Origin: Bacteroidales bacterium
Lineage (GTDB): Bacteria; Bacteroidota; Bacteroidia; Bacteroidales; VadinHA17
Direction of reading: 5' to 3'
DNA length: 38,712 nt
Assembly: GCA_024763075.1 (NCBI GenBank)
Contig: JANTGF010000040.1
Span: 1 to 38,712, forward strand
Shown: positions 1 to 8,114 of the stretch, in pieces
Layout: every line of letters starts with the position of its first letter
How positions within the stretch are numbered: the stretch's first letter is position 1
The notes under the pieces: generated by a model
Database searches by the model: none
What the model was told of the DNA's origin: nothing
The model's input: the letters and a program-made list of their open reading frames with translations, nothing else
Translations under genes and position numbers: made by a program

Positions 1-8
1 AACTGATT

Positions 9-1754
9 TTATTCAATATCCCCAATAAACTTTGCCAGGTCCTCATTGCTTTGCAAATGCAGTTTTTCACGAAGACGGTGGCGGGATCCTTTTACACTGT
101 TGGGTGACAAGTTAAGTACTGAAGCGGTTTCTTTAATGTTTAGTCGCAGTTTTATCAGGGCTGCCAGCCGGAGATCGTTTTGACTAAGCTCCGGATTAAT
201 TGCTTTTAGTTTTTTAAAAAAAGTCTTATTTACCTGCTCAAAGTAAAGCTTAAATACTTCCCACTCTTTTTCAGAATGGATGCTTCGCTTGATCTGGTGC
301 TTAATACTGTTCAAATATTTTGGAATGTTCTCTTTTTCTTTGGGAATTTCCTTCAGTGATTCTAGCAGCGTCTGCAACATTTTATTTTTCTGCATCATCA
401 TAAGGGCCTGGGAAGCCAGTTGCCTGTTTTGATAACGCAACTCTTCATCCACTTTTTCCTTTTCTGCTTTCAGCAAATCCTTTTCAACTTTACTTTGTTT
501 TTTACGCTGATAAATCCCATAAATAATAAATACAAGTAAAAAAGCAAGAAATGCTATTCCCAGCAACAATATTGCCTTTAAACGTTGATCGGCTTTTTGT
601 TTTATTTTTAGCTTTTGGATGAGTATTTTATTTTTATCATTCTGATATTTTTCTTCCAGTCGTGCAATGGTGGTTTTTGTCTCCTTATTGTCAATGGTAT
701 CTTTAAAAGCAAGGTATTTTTGAAAATGGTCAATTGCCTCAGATAAGCGGTTTGTCTGTTTGTTGATTCTGAACAATTCAAAATGGGCCTGCATCTGGCC
801 GCTCAGATCTTCAGAACTTTCTGCCGCAGACAGCGATTTGCTGAAGGCATTCCTGCTTTCATTATACTTTTTCTGTTGTTTTTTTAGCAATCCAAGACTG
901 TAATACAATTCAATCAAGGAATTGGGATCATATTTTTTTGCAAGTTCAATGCCCCGGTTAATATAAATAAGTGCCGAATCTCCTTTTTCCAGCCGGAATC
1001 CATATAAATTACCCATACTCTGATATAGAATGGGAATCGCATTTAATATATTGTCGGATTTATATTCATTCAGGGCTTTGCGGTAATAAAGCAAAGCACT
1101 GTCGTTTTGCTGAAACTCTTTATAACAGATTCCGATATTACTGTATAAAAATCCCTTATTATGATCCAGATGATTATTTTCAATGAGGGCAATTGCTTTT
1201 TTATAAAACTCCATCGCCTTACTATAGTCCTCCAGTTTCATATAAAGGAAACCGAGATTATTATAGGCAGCCACCATGCCTTTCTTATCGTTTTGCAATT
1301 CATAAATCTCAATTGCTTTATACAAAATTTTAATGGACTTAAGATACTGACCGCTTTCACCATAAATGCCTGCCAAAAAATTATACGAATCTGCCAGGTT
1401 CGCAGTGTCTTTTATATTTTCCTGTAGTTGTATCGCCTTTTGTAAGTAATCTTCAGCATCAAAATATTTGCCAGTGTAGAAATAATACAGCCCGAGGGAA
1501 GAATGGGCAAGAGCGATATATTTATTGTTGTGGGCTTTTAGAGCAGATTCCTTCAAGAGGGTAAGATAGTAAAAACTGCTGTCCAGGTCATTGTTTATAT
1601 AGTAGTCAGCCAATGCTTCACAGACCTGAAGTTTTTCAACTCCTGAGGCCTTAGGGAGATATCTTTTCAGGCTGTCAACAGAAGTTTTACCTGACACGGG
1701 AGAGAGTAAGGTAGAAATTAATAATATTGAAAGAATCAGCTTGTATATTTTCAT
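9..1754 (-). CDS. TPR-repeat, membrane-anchored LuxR-type HTH regulator
   Basis: This is probably a one-component transcriptional regulator anchored in the inner membrane. From the ATG at 1754 (581 aa) there is a signal-like hydrophobic N-terminus. Tandem TPR units follow over about residues 80-345, each with the A/G-Y pattern such as NNLGFLYMKLEDYSKAMEFY. Next come one membrane helix at about 394-414, a charged coiled-coil stretch, and a C-terminal HTH at about 523-575 (NIKETASVLNLSPNSVKGSRH). The frame stays open to 1823, but a perfect -7 box (1784-1791) lies inside that extension and the 1754 start gives a proper signal segment, so I prefer 1754. TPR, one TM helix and a LuxR-like HTH is a common Bacteroidota architecture. 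TPRs outside and HTH inside is inferred. It diverges from the small protein/FISUMP genes and may bind the phased repeats between them. The signal it senses is unknown. Confidence 0.85.
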   Translation of the reverse strand: MKIYKLILSILLISTLLSPVSGKTSVDSLKRYLPKASGVEKLQVCEALADYYINNDLDSSFYYLTLLKESALKAHNNKYIALAHSSLGLYYFYTGKYFDAEDYLQKAIQLQENIKDTANLADSYNFLAGIYGESGQYLKSIKILYKAIEIYELQNDKKGMVAAYNNLGFLYMKLEDYSKAMEFYKKAIALIENNHLDHNKGFLYSNIGICYKEFQQNDSALLYYRKALNEYKSDNILNAIPILYQSMGNLYGFRLEKGDSALIYINRGIELAKKYDPNSLIELYYSLGLLKKQQKKYNESRNAFSKSLSAAESSEDLSGQMQAHFELFRINKQTNRLSEAIDHFQKYLAFKDTIDNKETKTTIARLEEKYQNDKNKILIQKLKIKQKADQRLKAILLLGIAFLAFLLVFIIYGIYQRKKQSKVEKDLLKAEKEKVDEELRYQNRQLASQALMMMQKNKMLQTLLESLKEIPKEKENIPKYLNSIKHQIKRSIHSEKEWEVFKLYFEQVNKTFFKKLKAINPELSQNDLRLAALIKLRLNIKETASVLNLSPNSVKGSRHRLREKLHLQSNEDLAKFIGDIE

Positions 1755-1783
1755 TCTCCTGAAAGTCGCAGGCTTTGGTGAAA

Positions 1784-1791
1784 CAAATGTA
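1784..1791 (-). promoter_or_regulatory. -7 promoter box of the TPR-HTH regulator
   Basis: On the minus strand this reads TACATTTG, a perfect match to the Bacteroidota -7 consensus TAnnTTTG, 29 nt ahead of the ATG at 1754. I see no clear -33 TTTG at the usual distance. It supports the 1754 start over 1823. Confidence 0.45.
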
Positions 1792-1951
1792 GTAAGAAAT
1801 CTGTGACTTTGTTTATTTCTCATAAGGTATAATCGAAAAATATATCTCAGGCATTACCGGTTCTCTTTTTAAACGATAAAATGAGCTCAGGGTTTAAAAA
1901 ACAGGCTTTAATTTTGTATCATTTAGATTTACAGAGCATTAGAAAATGGAA

Positions 1952-2004
1952 TGATACCTAAATGCTACCTGGTTTCACACCTGGTGCTACCTGAATGCTA
2001 CCTG
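1952..2004 (+). promoter_or_regulatory. 11-bp-phased direct repeats, candidate operator
   Basis: TGCTACCTG occurs exactly at 1963-1971, 1985-1993 and 1996-2004. A variant TGATACCTA sits at 1952-1960, and a degenerate TCACACCTG at 1975-1983. Apart from a 1-nt slip in the degenerate copy the starts are 11 bp apart, about one helical turn, so bound protomers would line up on one DNA face. The array lies between the divergent TPR-HTH regulator and the small-protein/FISUMP genes, just before the first plus-strand gene. It is probably a tandem binding site, with the neighbouring regulator the obvious but unproven candidate. Confidence 0.55.
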
Positions 2005-2053
2005 TTTTATTTGTGTGGGTTCGATATGCGAGTTTATTTTACAATAAAAAGCG

Positions 2054-2311
2054 ATGGGCAGAAACCTTCAAACTAATAAAGAAGAAATTAACGTTTTGGT
2101 TTATACCAGCTACAACGAAATCTATTTTGTTGCTTCCTCCGTAATCAGGCAGGGGCTGTTGACCATTAGGGAACCTGATGAGAGCATTGTTTATCAAAAA
2201 GCCATATTAAATTCAAATTATGAACACATCACTCTTCCGATTGAAATTAAAAAGGTAATTGTGTATATCCTTTCTGATGAAATTAATTATGAAAAAACAT
2301 TAATGCTATAG
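2054..2311 (+). CDS. Small hypothetical protein, possible DUF3244-like fold
   Basis: An 85-residue protein without signal peptide or membrane segment. It alternates short beta-like stretches (INVLVYTSY, GLLTIRE, KKVIVYIL) and includes an ESIVYQK segment. That pattern faintly resembles the small Ig-like DUF3244 family, whose members are usually longer and secreted, so the assignment is weak. It ends 25 bp before the FISUMP lipoprotein on the same strand and follows the phased repeats, so the two are probably co-transcribed. Base composition is AT-rich like the start of its neighbour. It could also be the remnant of a longer secreted protein that lost its N-terminus. Confidence 0.5.
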   Translation: MGRNLQTNKEEINVLVYTSYNEIYFVASSVIRQGLLTIREPDESIVYQKAILNSNYEHITLPIEIKKVIVYILSDEINYEKTLML

Positions 2312-2336
2312 TATTTTATTACGTAAATCTTTAATT

Positions 2337-4661
2337 ATGAAAATAAAAAACTATTTTATTCTTACTGCAACTTTACTTCTTTCATTTTTGCTGGCAACCC
2401 AGCAATCTTGCAAAAAAGAAAATGAGCCGGAGTCTCCCAACAATGATGAGTTCTCTATCCCTAAAACAACAAAGGTGATTGACCAAAATACCTGGAACAG
2501 TTATTTTGTCGCTCTTGATTCTTCCAATTATACCTTTACATTTAAAAAGGATATAACGAATAAAATACCCATAAATACTGGAGATATTATTGTTTCAACA
2601 GATGGCTATGGATATTTAAGGAAAGTGACAAGCACAAAAGAAGAGGGAGAAAATATGAAAGTTTACACCTCTTTTGCAAGTCTTACTGAAGCTGTTGAAA
2701 AAGGGAACTTTTCACTTAACACAGTTCTTTCTGAACAAAAAATAGATAAAGTAAACTATTTGAAGAAAGGTGTTATTCTTGATATTTCCAGTTTAAAAAG
2801 CACAGAACAAACAGCCATGGAATACAATATTGACACCTATCTTGACAATGATAATAAAGTTCGTTTAAAAGGCTCGTTTGTTCTTATGCCAACAGTAAAT
2901 GCAGAGTTGGATGTTGAAATGTTTAGCGTAAAAAAACTGAAAGTGGAATTTGTTGTTGACGAGAAAGTTAACATTGAAAATACAATAGAGCTGTTAAATA
3001 TTCAATATGATAAAGAAATTCAACTGGCACAGATTAATTTTAATCCTATTGTAGTAATGATTGGTACAGTACCTGTGATTATTGTGCCGCAACTGGAAAT
3101 ATTTGCCGGTGTATCGCTTGAGGTTAATTCTACAGTTACTACCAGTGTTGAACAAACACTTAACTACACAGCCGGTATGCTCTATGAGAATAGTGGATGG
3201 ACAAACTATAAAAAACTTACCAAACAACTGAATTATCAGCCTCCTACGCTTAACGCAACAGCAGATGCAAAAGCCTATATTAAGCCGCAGATGAACCTTT
3301 TATTTTATGGCTCTCTTGCCCCATATCTGGCCGGGGAATTATATGGCAGAATTCATGCTGAACTACAGGCAAACCCGTGGTGGGCACTTTATGGAGGTGT
3401 AACCATAGGGGCGGGTGCTAAAATGGAAATATTTGAGGAGGAACTTTTGGATTATTATACTGATCCTCCCGTTATTAAATACGAAAAACTAATTATTGAT
3501 GCCAACACCGCAGGTGTAAATCAGGCACCTACACTGCCTGCTAATCCGGAACCTGCAAATAATGCGGCTGACCAATCCGTTAATATGAATGTTTCATGGA
3601 CTTGTTCCGACCCGGAAAATGACCCCCTGTCTTATGATGTCTATTTCGGTCTGACAACATCTCCGGGACTGGCCACTTCAAATATTACAAATCCTACATT
3701 TAACCCGGGTGGTTTGGATGATAATACTACCTATTACTGGAAAATAATTGCCAAAGATGATCATAACAATACCACAGAAGGCCCTGTATGGCAATTTACA
3801 ACCCACAATAGTAACCAGCCCCCTGCAGTACCTTCAAATCCTGAACCGGAAGACGGGGATTCAACATGCCAGTCAGACTTGCATTGGAAATGTAGCGATC
3901 CTGAGCAGGATCCGTTAACTTATGATATCTATCTTGCAAAAATTAATCCGCCTACCATTGCAGCAACAGAACTGTCGGATACATTATTTGAGCCGGATAA
4001 TTTAGAAGAGAATACTCAGTACTACTGGAAGGTTGTAGCCAAAGATGACCATGGTAATCAGACGGAAGGGCAGGTTTGGACATTTACAACAAAAAATTCC
4101 AACACTTTTACCGATCCCCGCGATGGCCAAACCTATAAGGTAGTAACCATTGGCAGCCAAACCTGGTTTGCCGAAAATCTGAATTATCAAACTGCAAATT
4201 CATGGTGGTATGATAACAACCCGGCCAACGGCGATGTTTACGGAAGGTTATACACTTGGAATGCAGCCATGACAGCCTGTCCGGCTGGCTGGCATCTGCC
4301 AAGTGACGATGAGTGGAAAACGCTGGAGATGTACCTGGGCATGAGCCAAAGCGAAGCTGATTCCTCTTATAGATTTCGCGGAACCGACGAAGGCAATAAA
4401 ATGAAAAGCACAAGCGGGTGGTACGAAAACTATGGCACCAATACCAATTGTTTTAGTGCCCTCCCCGGGGGTGCCCGTAGGACTGATGGGGTTTACATTC
4501 TCCTTGGCTATGGCTGCTGGTTTTGGACGAGTAATGATCGTTGGTTCCCGAATGGTGACCATTTTGGGTGGGATCGAAGTCTTTATTACGAGGAAAGTAG
4601 GGTGTCCCGGGCCACCGATAGCCGGGAAGCAGGTTTAAGTGTACGTTGTATCAAGGACTGA
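2337..4661 (+). CDS. Lipoprotein with two Fn3-like repeats and a FISUMP domain
   Basis: A 774-residue predicted surface or periplasmic lipoprotein. The hydrophobic N-terminus ends in ATQQSC, placing the lipidated Cys at residue 25, followed by a KKENE-rich tether. Residues about 40-390 are unassigned beta-rich sequence. Two tandem repeats follow, at about 394-490 and 491-588, each with an NPEP opening, a WxCSDPExDPLxYD core and a TxYYWKxxAKDDH segment, resembling the Fn3-like modules of Bacteroidota surface proteins. The C-terminus (about 590-774) is a FISUMP (Fibrobacter succinogenes major paralogous) domain: TIGSQTWFAENLNY, GRLYTWNAAM, CPAGWHLPSDDEW, SGWY, LPGGARR and SVRCIKD are its typical landmarks. 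FISUMP domains resemble sulfatase-modifying/C-type-lectin-like folds; their ligand is generally unknown. The next gene starts 80 bp downstream on the same strand. Confidence 0.85.
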   Translation: MKIKNYFILTATLLLSFLLATQQSCKKENEPESPNNDEFSIPKTTKVIDQNTWNSYFVALDSSNYTFTFKKDITNKIPINTGDIIVSTDGYGYLRKVTSTKEEGENMKVYTSFASLTEAVEKGNFSLNTVLSEQKIDKVNYLKKGVILDISSLKSTEQTAMEYNIDTYLDNDNKVRLKGSFVLMPTVNAELDVEMFSVKKLKVEFVVDEKVNIENTIELLNIQYDKEIQLAQINFNPIVVMIGTVPVIIVPQLEIFAGVSLEVNSTVTTSVEQTLNYTAGMLYENSGWTNYKKLTKQLNYQPPTLNATADAKAYIKPQMNLLFYGSLAPYLAGELYGRIHAELQANPWWALYGGVTIGAGAKMEIFEEELLDYYTDPPVIKYEKLIIDANTAGVNQAPTLPANPEPANNAADQSVNMNVSWTCSDPENDPLSYDVYFGLTTSPGLATSNITNPTFNPGGLDDNTTYYWKIIAKDDHNNTTEGPVWQFTTHNSNQPPAVPSNPEPEDGDSTCQSDLHWKCSDPEQDPLTYDIYLAKINPPTIAATELSDTLFEPDNLEENTQYYWKVVAKDDHGNQTEGQVWTFTTKNSNTFTDPRDGQTYKVVTIGSQTWFAENLNYQTANSWWYDNNPANGDVYGRLYTWNAAMTACPAGWHLPSDDEWKTLEMYLGMSQSEADSSYRFRGTDEGNKMKSTSGWYENYGTNTNCFSALPGGARRTDGVYILLGYGCWFWTSNDRWFPNGDHFGWDRSLYYEESRVSRATDSREAGLSVRCIKD

Positions 4662-4741
4662 GTCGGGCATTGGCAAGTTGTTATTTACAATATAAATAGG
4701 AAAACAAGTTTAATTTATCATCATTTAAAAATTTTAGCATT

Positions 4742-6514
4742 ATGAAAACAAATTTATTTCTATCACTTATACTGGCAGCCTTGTTAAGTTTTAACGGGGT
4801 TGCACAGGAAAAAGAACTTTGGGGGCTTGCCCCAACCTCCGGCTACATTTACAAATTAGACCAAAACGGCGAAAACAAAGAGATTGTTTATAACATATCC
4901 GGAGCAAACGGATATGGTCCGGGGTCGGGCGGCAGCCTGCTTCAGGCCTCCAATAAAAAACTTTATGGAATGACTTCAAACGCCGGCGAAAACAACATGG
5001 GCACCTTGTTTGAATATGATATTGCCCAGCAACAATTTACTACCCTCATTGTTTTTGACGGTACCATAGGCAAGAATCCCGAATCCAACAACCTTATTCA
5101 GGCTTCGAACGGTAAACTATACGGCATGACACCGGAAGGCGGCAGCCATAATGCCGGGATAATATTTGAATACGACCTGTCATCTAGCACCTTTAATAAG
5201 CTGTTTGATTTCCACGATACCCTGGGGAAAGGACCTAATGGTGATTTGTACCAGACTGATAATGCCGACAGCATTATTTTTTACGGGATAACAACTGAAG
5301 GAGGTAAAAATAATGGAGGAACACTATTTAAATACAACCTTACCGACAGTAGTTACAAGGTTGTTATAAGTTTTGACGGATATTACCAACACGAGCACGG
5401 CACTCATCCCTATGGAAGTGTAATGCAGGCCGATAACGGGAAATTATATGGACTCACTTATCAAGGAGGAACAACTGCTGATAATGGCGTGATGTTTGAA
5501 TATAATCCCGAAACCGGCGAGTTTTTTAAAAAAGTTGATTTCATAAACAACGAAACCGGCAAAAGGCCAAAAGGAAGTTTAATACAAGCATCAGACGGTA
5601 AATTATACGGAACAACCGTTTACGGTGGTGTAAGTAATGCCGGAACGGTTTTTTCGTATGATATAGCTAATGATACGCTTATTCAACGAGCAAGCCTGGG
5701 TGATGGAGCAGGTACCTATCCGTTGGGAAGTTTGCTCCAGGCCTCTAATGGAAAAATGTATGGAACCACTTATTTGGGAGCCTGCAGTTCAGGCGGAGTT
5801 TTTGAATTTGATCCGGTAAACGATAGCATCAGGCGAACTGCCTGTAATGGTTATCCCAACGGGAATCTGATAGAGATTGAGGCCATCTGCCTGGAAACTT
5901 CCGATTCCATAATAGAAACAGCCTGTGGAAGTTACATCTCTCCAAGCGGAAACTATACATGGACTGCAAGCGGAATTTATACGGATACCATTCCCAATGT
6001 TTGCGGTGGAGACAGTATCATTAAAATAAACCTCACTGTGAACACGGTTGATGTTTCCGTAACACAGGATGGAATAAACCTTTCTGCAGATTTAGCCGGG
6101 GCCTCTTATCAGTGGCTGGATTGTGATAACGGGAATGCACCTCTCAGTGGTGATACCAACCAGGTTTTTACGGCCACGACCAATGGAAATTATGCAGTAG
6201 CTGTAACCCAGGATAACTGTGCGGATACATCTGCATGTTACAGTATAACCACTGTTGGAATTGATGGAAATGCTTTTGACCCTGAAATTAAACTGTACCC
6301 GAACCCTGCATCAGAAGATGTTACAATTGAGTCTGTGGACCTGACAGATGTAATTATTTCAGTATTTAACATTACCGGCAAAAAAGTTTATTCTGTTGAG
6401 AATAAAAACAAAGAGAAAGTTATCATTCCGGCTTCGGAGTTCTTGCCGGGAGTATATTTTGTAAAGATTCAGAACAATAAACAGGAGAGAATAATAAAAC
6501 TGATCAAACAGTAG
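4742..6514 (+). CDS. T9SS-exported protein with GloVer tandem repeats
   Basis: A 590-residue secreted protein. A signal peptide (cleavage near residue 21, after GVAQ) precedes six repeats of about 50-60 residues, each built on a QASNGKLYG(M/T)T core and a GGxxNxGTLFEYD-type end. This is the GloVer tandem-repeat family, probably a beta-propeller-like fold. Residues about 385-440 form an Ig-like module (ACGSYISPSGNYTW, CGGDSIIKINLTV) common in Bacteroidota surface proteins. The last 75 residues are a T9SS type A sorting domain, with LYPNPASEDV, ITGKKVYS, LPGVYFVKI and a basic IIKLIKQ end. Export through the type IX system and attachment to or release from the cell surface follow from family knowledge. 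It is probably co-transcribed with the FISUMP gene and ends at a clear terminator. Ligand or substrate unknown. Confidence 0.9.
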   Translation: MKTNLFLSLILAALLSFNGVAQEKELWGLAPTSGYIYKLDQNGENKEIVYNISGANGYGPGSGGSLLQASNKKLYGMTSNAGENNMGTLFEYDIAQQQFTTLIVFDGTIGKNPESNNLIQASNGKLYGMTPEGGSHNAGIIFEYDLSSSTFNKLFDFHDTLGKGPNGDLYQTDNADSIIFYGITTEGGKNNGGTLFKYNLTDSSYKVVISFDGYYQHEHGTHPYGSVMQADNGKLYGLTYQGGTTADNGVMFEYNPETGEFFKKVDFINNETGKRPKGSLIQASDGKLYGTTVYGGVSNAGTVFSYDIANDTLIQRASLGDGAGTYPLGSLLQASNGKMYGTTYLGACSSGGVFEFDPVNDSIRRTACNGYPNGNLIEIEAICLETSDSIIETACGSYISPSGNYTWTASGIYTDTIPNVCGGDSIIKINLTVNTVDVSVTQDGINLSADLAGASYQWLDCDNGNAPLSGDTNQVFTATTNGNYAVAVTQDNCADTSACYSITTVGIDGNAFDPEIKLYPNPASEDVTIESVDLTDVIISVFNITGKKVYSVENKNKEKVIIPASEFLPGVYFVKIQNNKQERIIKLIKQ

Positions 6515-6528
6515 TTGTTTAGCAGGAA

Positions 6529-6560
6529 AAAAGTAAGGTTGTAGCCAGCCTTACTTTTTT
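6529..6560 (+). terminator. Intrinsic terminator after the GloVer gene
   Basis: AAGTAAGG (6531-6538) pairs with CCTTACTT (6549-6556) around a 10-nt loop and runs into seven T residues. It starts 15 bp after the GloVer stop codon and ends the 2.05-6.5 kb transcript. Confidence 0.75.
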
Positions 6561-7002
6561 TATTTTGCCTGAACACTGGTCGGACCACCCGGTTCCATAT
6601 CCAATCCTATAGCGTAAGTGCGATAACAGGCCTGCACGCAAAAGGGCCGGACCTCCCCGTCATGACAGAGTAGGTCATGACACCTCTCCTTGAAAAAAGG
6701 AGGGGAATTTATACGTAGCCTGCCAGGATTTGCAGACAATTTTATATGGAAATGGCTATCTATTAAAAATCATTATTATGGCATCACGCGAAAGGATTCG
6801 CGCGATATCCTGGGATATCCGTGTTGTATTCCGCCCTGAAAGGGCATTTTAATTTAGCCCCGACTTTCAAGTCGGGGATTAAAAGACCAAACACGAAACC
6901 CCGGCGCAATGAAATGCCATGTAAAAGAATATTGCCATGCAGCGCCGGAATGAAAGAGTGGTGGCACGCCGATTGCGGATCGAACCCATCAGAAATTCCG
7001 GG
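6561..7002. repeat. Gene-free spacer with a cluster of palindromes
   Basis: No credible gene lies here. Palindromes and hairpins follow one another: GTCATGAC twice (6659-6666, 6674-6681); an imperfect CCTCTCCTT/AAAGGAGGGG hairpin (6683-6705); CGCGAA/TTCGCG (6787-6802); GATATCC/GGATATC (6804-6819); GCCCT/AGGGC (6833-6845); and a perfect 9-bp CCCCGACTT/AAGTCGGGG stem with a 2-nt loop (6858-6877). The G+C content is higher than in nearby spacers. The pattern suggests remnants of REP-like or other short mobile palindromic repeats, though some stems may act as terminators. Confidence 0.5.
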
Positions 7003-7905
7003 TCAGGTCTGATGTGACTGATCGTAATTTGCGATTTTCATTTTAACCATAACTTCGGCATCGTCATACATTTCCCTTATAAAATCATCGTTGAAATGAA
7101 AGATACGCTCTTCAAAGCTTAAAGAATCCAGCCTGTCGAACAACATTGACCTGGCCCTTTCGATATCCTTACCGTAGATATGGTATGAATCTGCCTGCCA
7201 GTTCAATCTACCCAGTTTCACTGTTTTCCCGGTGCGTTTTGCAATTTCATCTGCTATTACCTCCTTGTTAAACTGAATGAACCCAAACATATTCATAAAA
7301 CTGGCACCCCAGGCATCGTTGCTTCTGAACCGGATATTTGAGTTTAGCCATTGTACACCTTCTTCATCTTCCAGTATCCGGTACCAGCAGGATTGCAGGC
7401 AGGGAGGATCATACACCTTCAGATCCACATTGGGCATCCAGGTAATCATCTGTGCCTGCCGGGTAAAAGGTTGTTCTATAAGTTTCTGTATCACATGTTC
7501 GATCTGATTTACACTAAAACCTGCTTCATGCGAACCGGTTTTATTCTCCACATCCTTCCACTCCTTCCATGAACCATAGTTAGCCAGCCTTCCATGGTAT
7601 GTGTATTCCCACCTTGTATCATCAGGATCATTCATATTTTTCACCCAATGGTCCTTAAATCCCTTTAATTCCATTACATATTCTTTCAAATCTTCAATCC
7701 CACCCGGGAATGCCTTGTGGATCATAGGATCCGTTTCCGGCTCAAGTATTGTGATATTAGCTGTACAGTCAAGACTCAAAGGATCACCAGGCTTATCATA
7801 TTGGGTTTCAAATTCAACTCCTTCGTTGTAAAGTCTGATCAGTGCATTTTCATAGGCTTTTGCCAGGGTTTTTTCGGCAACAGTAAGGACAGGAATATTT
7901 CGCAT
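7003..7905 (-). CDS. Divergent thymidylate synthase-fold (ThyA-like) protein
   Basis: A 300-residue protein of the ThyA/pyrimidine hydroxymethylase fold. In E. coli ThyA numbering the catalytic Cys146 matches C169 (YDPPCLQSC), Arg166 and Asp169 match R194 and D197 (RFRSND), the dUMP-binding Asn177 matches N205 (D+8, FMNMF), and His207/Tyr209 match H242/Y244 (DSYHIYGKD). Asn rather than Asp at the base-reading position favours a uracil over a cytosine substrate. Differences are large: the N-terminal RTGxG phosphate loop is not recognisable, the paired Arg126-Arg127 appear as R149-Q150, and PCH is PCL. Length is somewhat above ThyA (264 aa). It could be an archaeal-like thymidylate synthase, a nucleotide hydroxymethylase, or an enzyme of modified nucleotides. 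It diverges from the ketosynthase-ketoreductase gene 209 bp away, so a shared pathway is possible but unproven. Confidence 0.75.
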   Translation of the reverse strand: MRNIPVLTVAEKTLAKAYENALIRLYNEGVEFETQYDKPGDPLSLDCTANITILEPETDPMIHKAFPGGIEDLKEYVMELKGFKDHWVKNMNDPDDTRWEYTYHGRLANYGSWKEWKDVENKTGSHEAGFSVNQIEHVIQKLIEQPFTRQAQMITWMPNVDLKVYDPPCLQSCWYRILEDEEGVQWLNSNIRFRSNDAWGASFMNMFGFIQFNKEVIADEIAKRTGKTVKLGRLNWQADSYHIYGKDIERARSMLFDRLDSLSFEERIFHFNDDFIREMYDDAEVMVKMKIANYDQSHQT

Positions 7906-7951
7906 TTTAATAGATTTATATATTAATTTTTATCAGGTTAAAATTATCATA

Positions 7952-7959
7952 TATTTTTG
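7952..7959 (+). promoter_or_regulatory. Possible -7 box in the ThyA-like/ketosynthase spacer
   Basis: TATTTTTG fits the Bacteroidota -7 consensus TAnnTTTG, with only a T-rich stretch at the -33 distance. It is 155 bp upstream of the plus-strand gene at 8115, so it would imply a long leader. The spacer is very AT-rich and chance matches are likely. Confidence 0.25.
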
Positions 7960-8114
7960 ATTCTCCATAAATTCAACTGCTATTTTTATTCTATAAGAGA
8001 CCGGTTAGTAAAAGATTTTTAAATCCCGGAAAACATAATAAGGGAATTATTTTAAAAAAATATTTAATAATTAGGAAAGTATCACTAAAATTACACGGTA
8101 AAAAACAGAGGACA

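Noticed and set aside
1952-2004. CRISPR or VNTR interpretation of the TGCTACCTG repeats
   Set aside because: Units are 9-11 bp without spacers of CRISPR size and only three are exact; a regulatory array fits better.
4108-4562. Two open frames of about 100 codons antisense to the FISUMP domain
   Set aside because: They lie wholly within the strongly supported FISUMP coding sequence and encode low-similarity, compositionally odd peptides.
6960-7000. tRNA-like GGGTTCGATCC on the minus strand
   Set aside because: It resembles a T-loop, but the flanking bases do not form a T-stem and no acceptor, D or anticodon arm can be drawn.
6821-7012. 63-codon open frame in the palindrome-rich spacer
   Set aside because: It is made of hairpin sequence, has no family resemblance, and overlaps the end of the ThyA-like gene.
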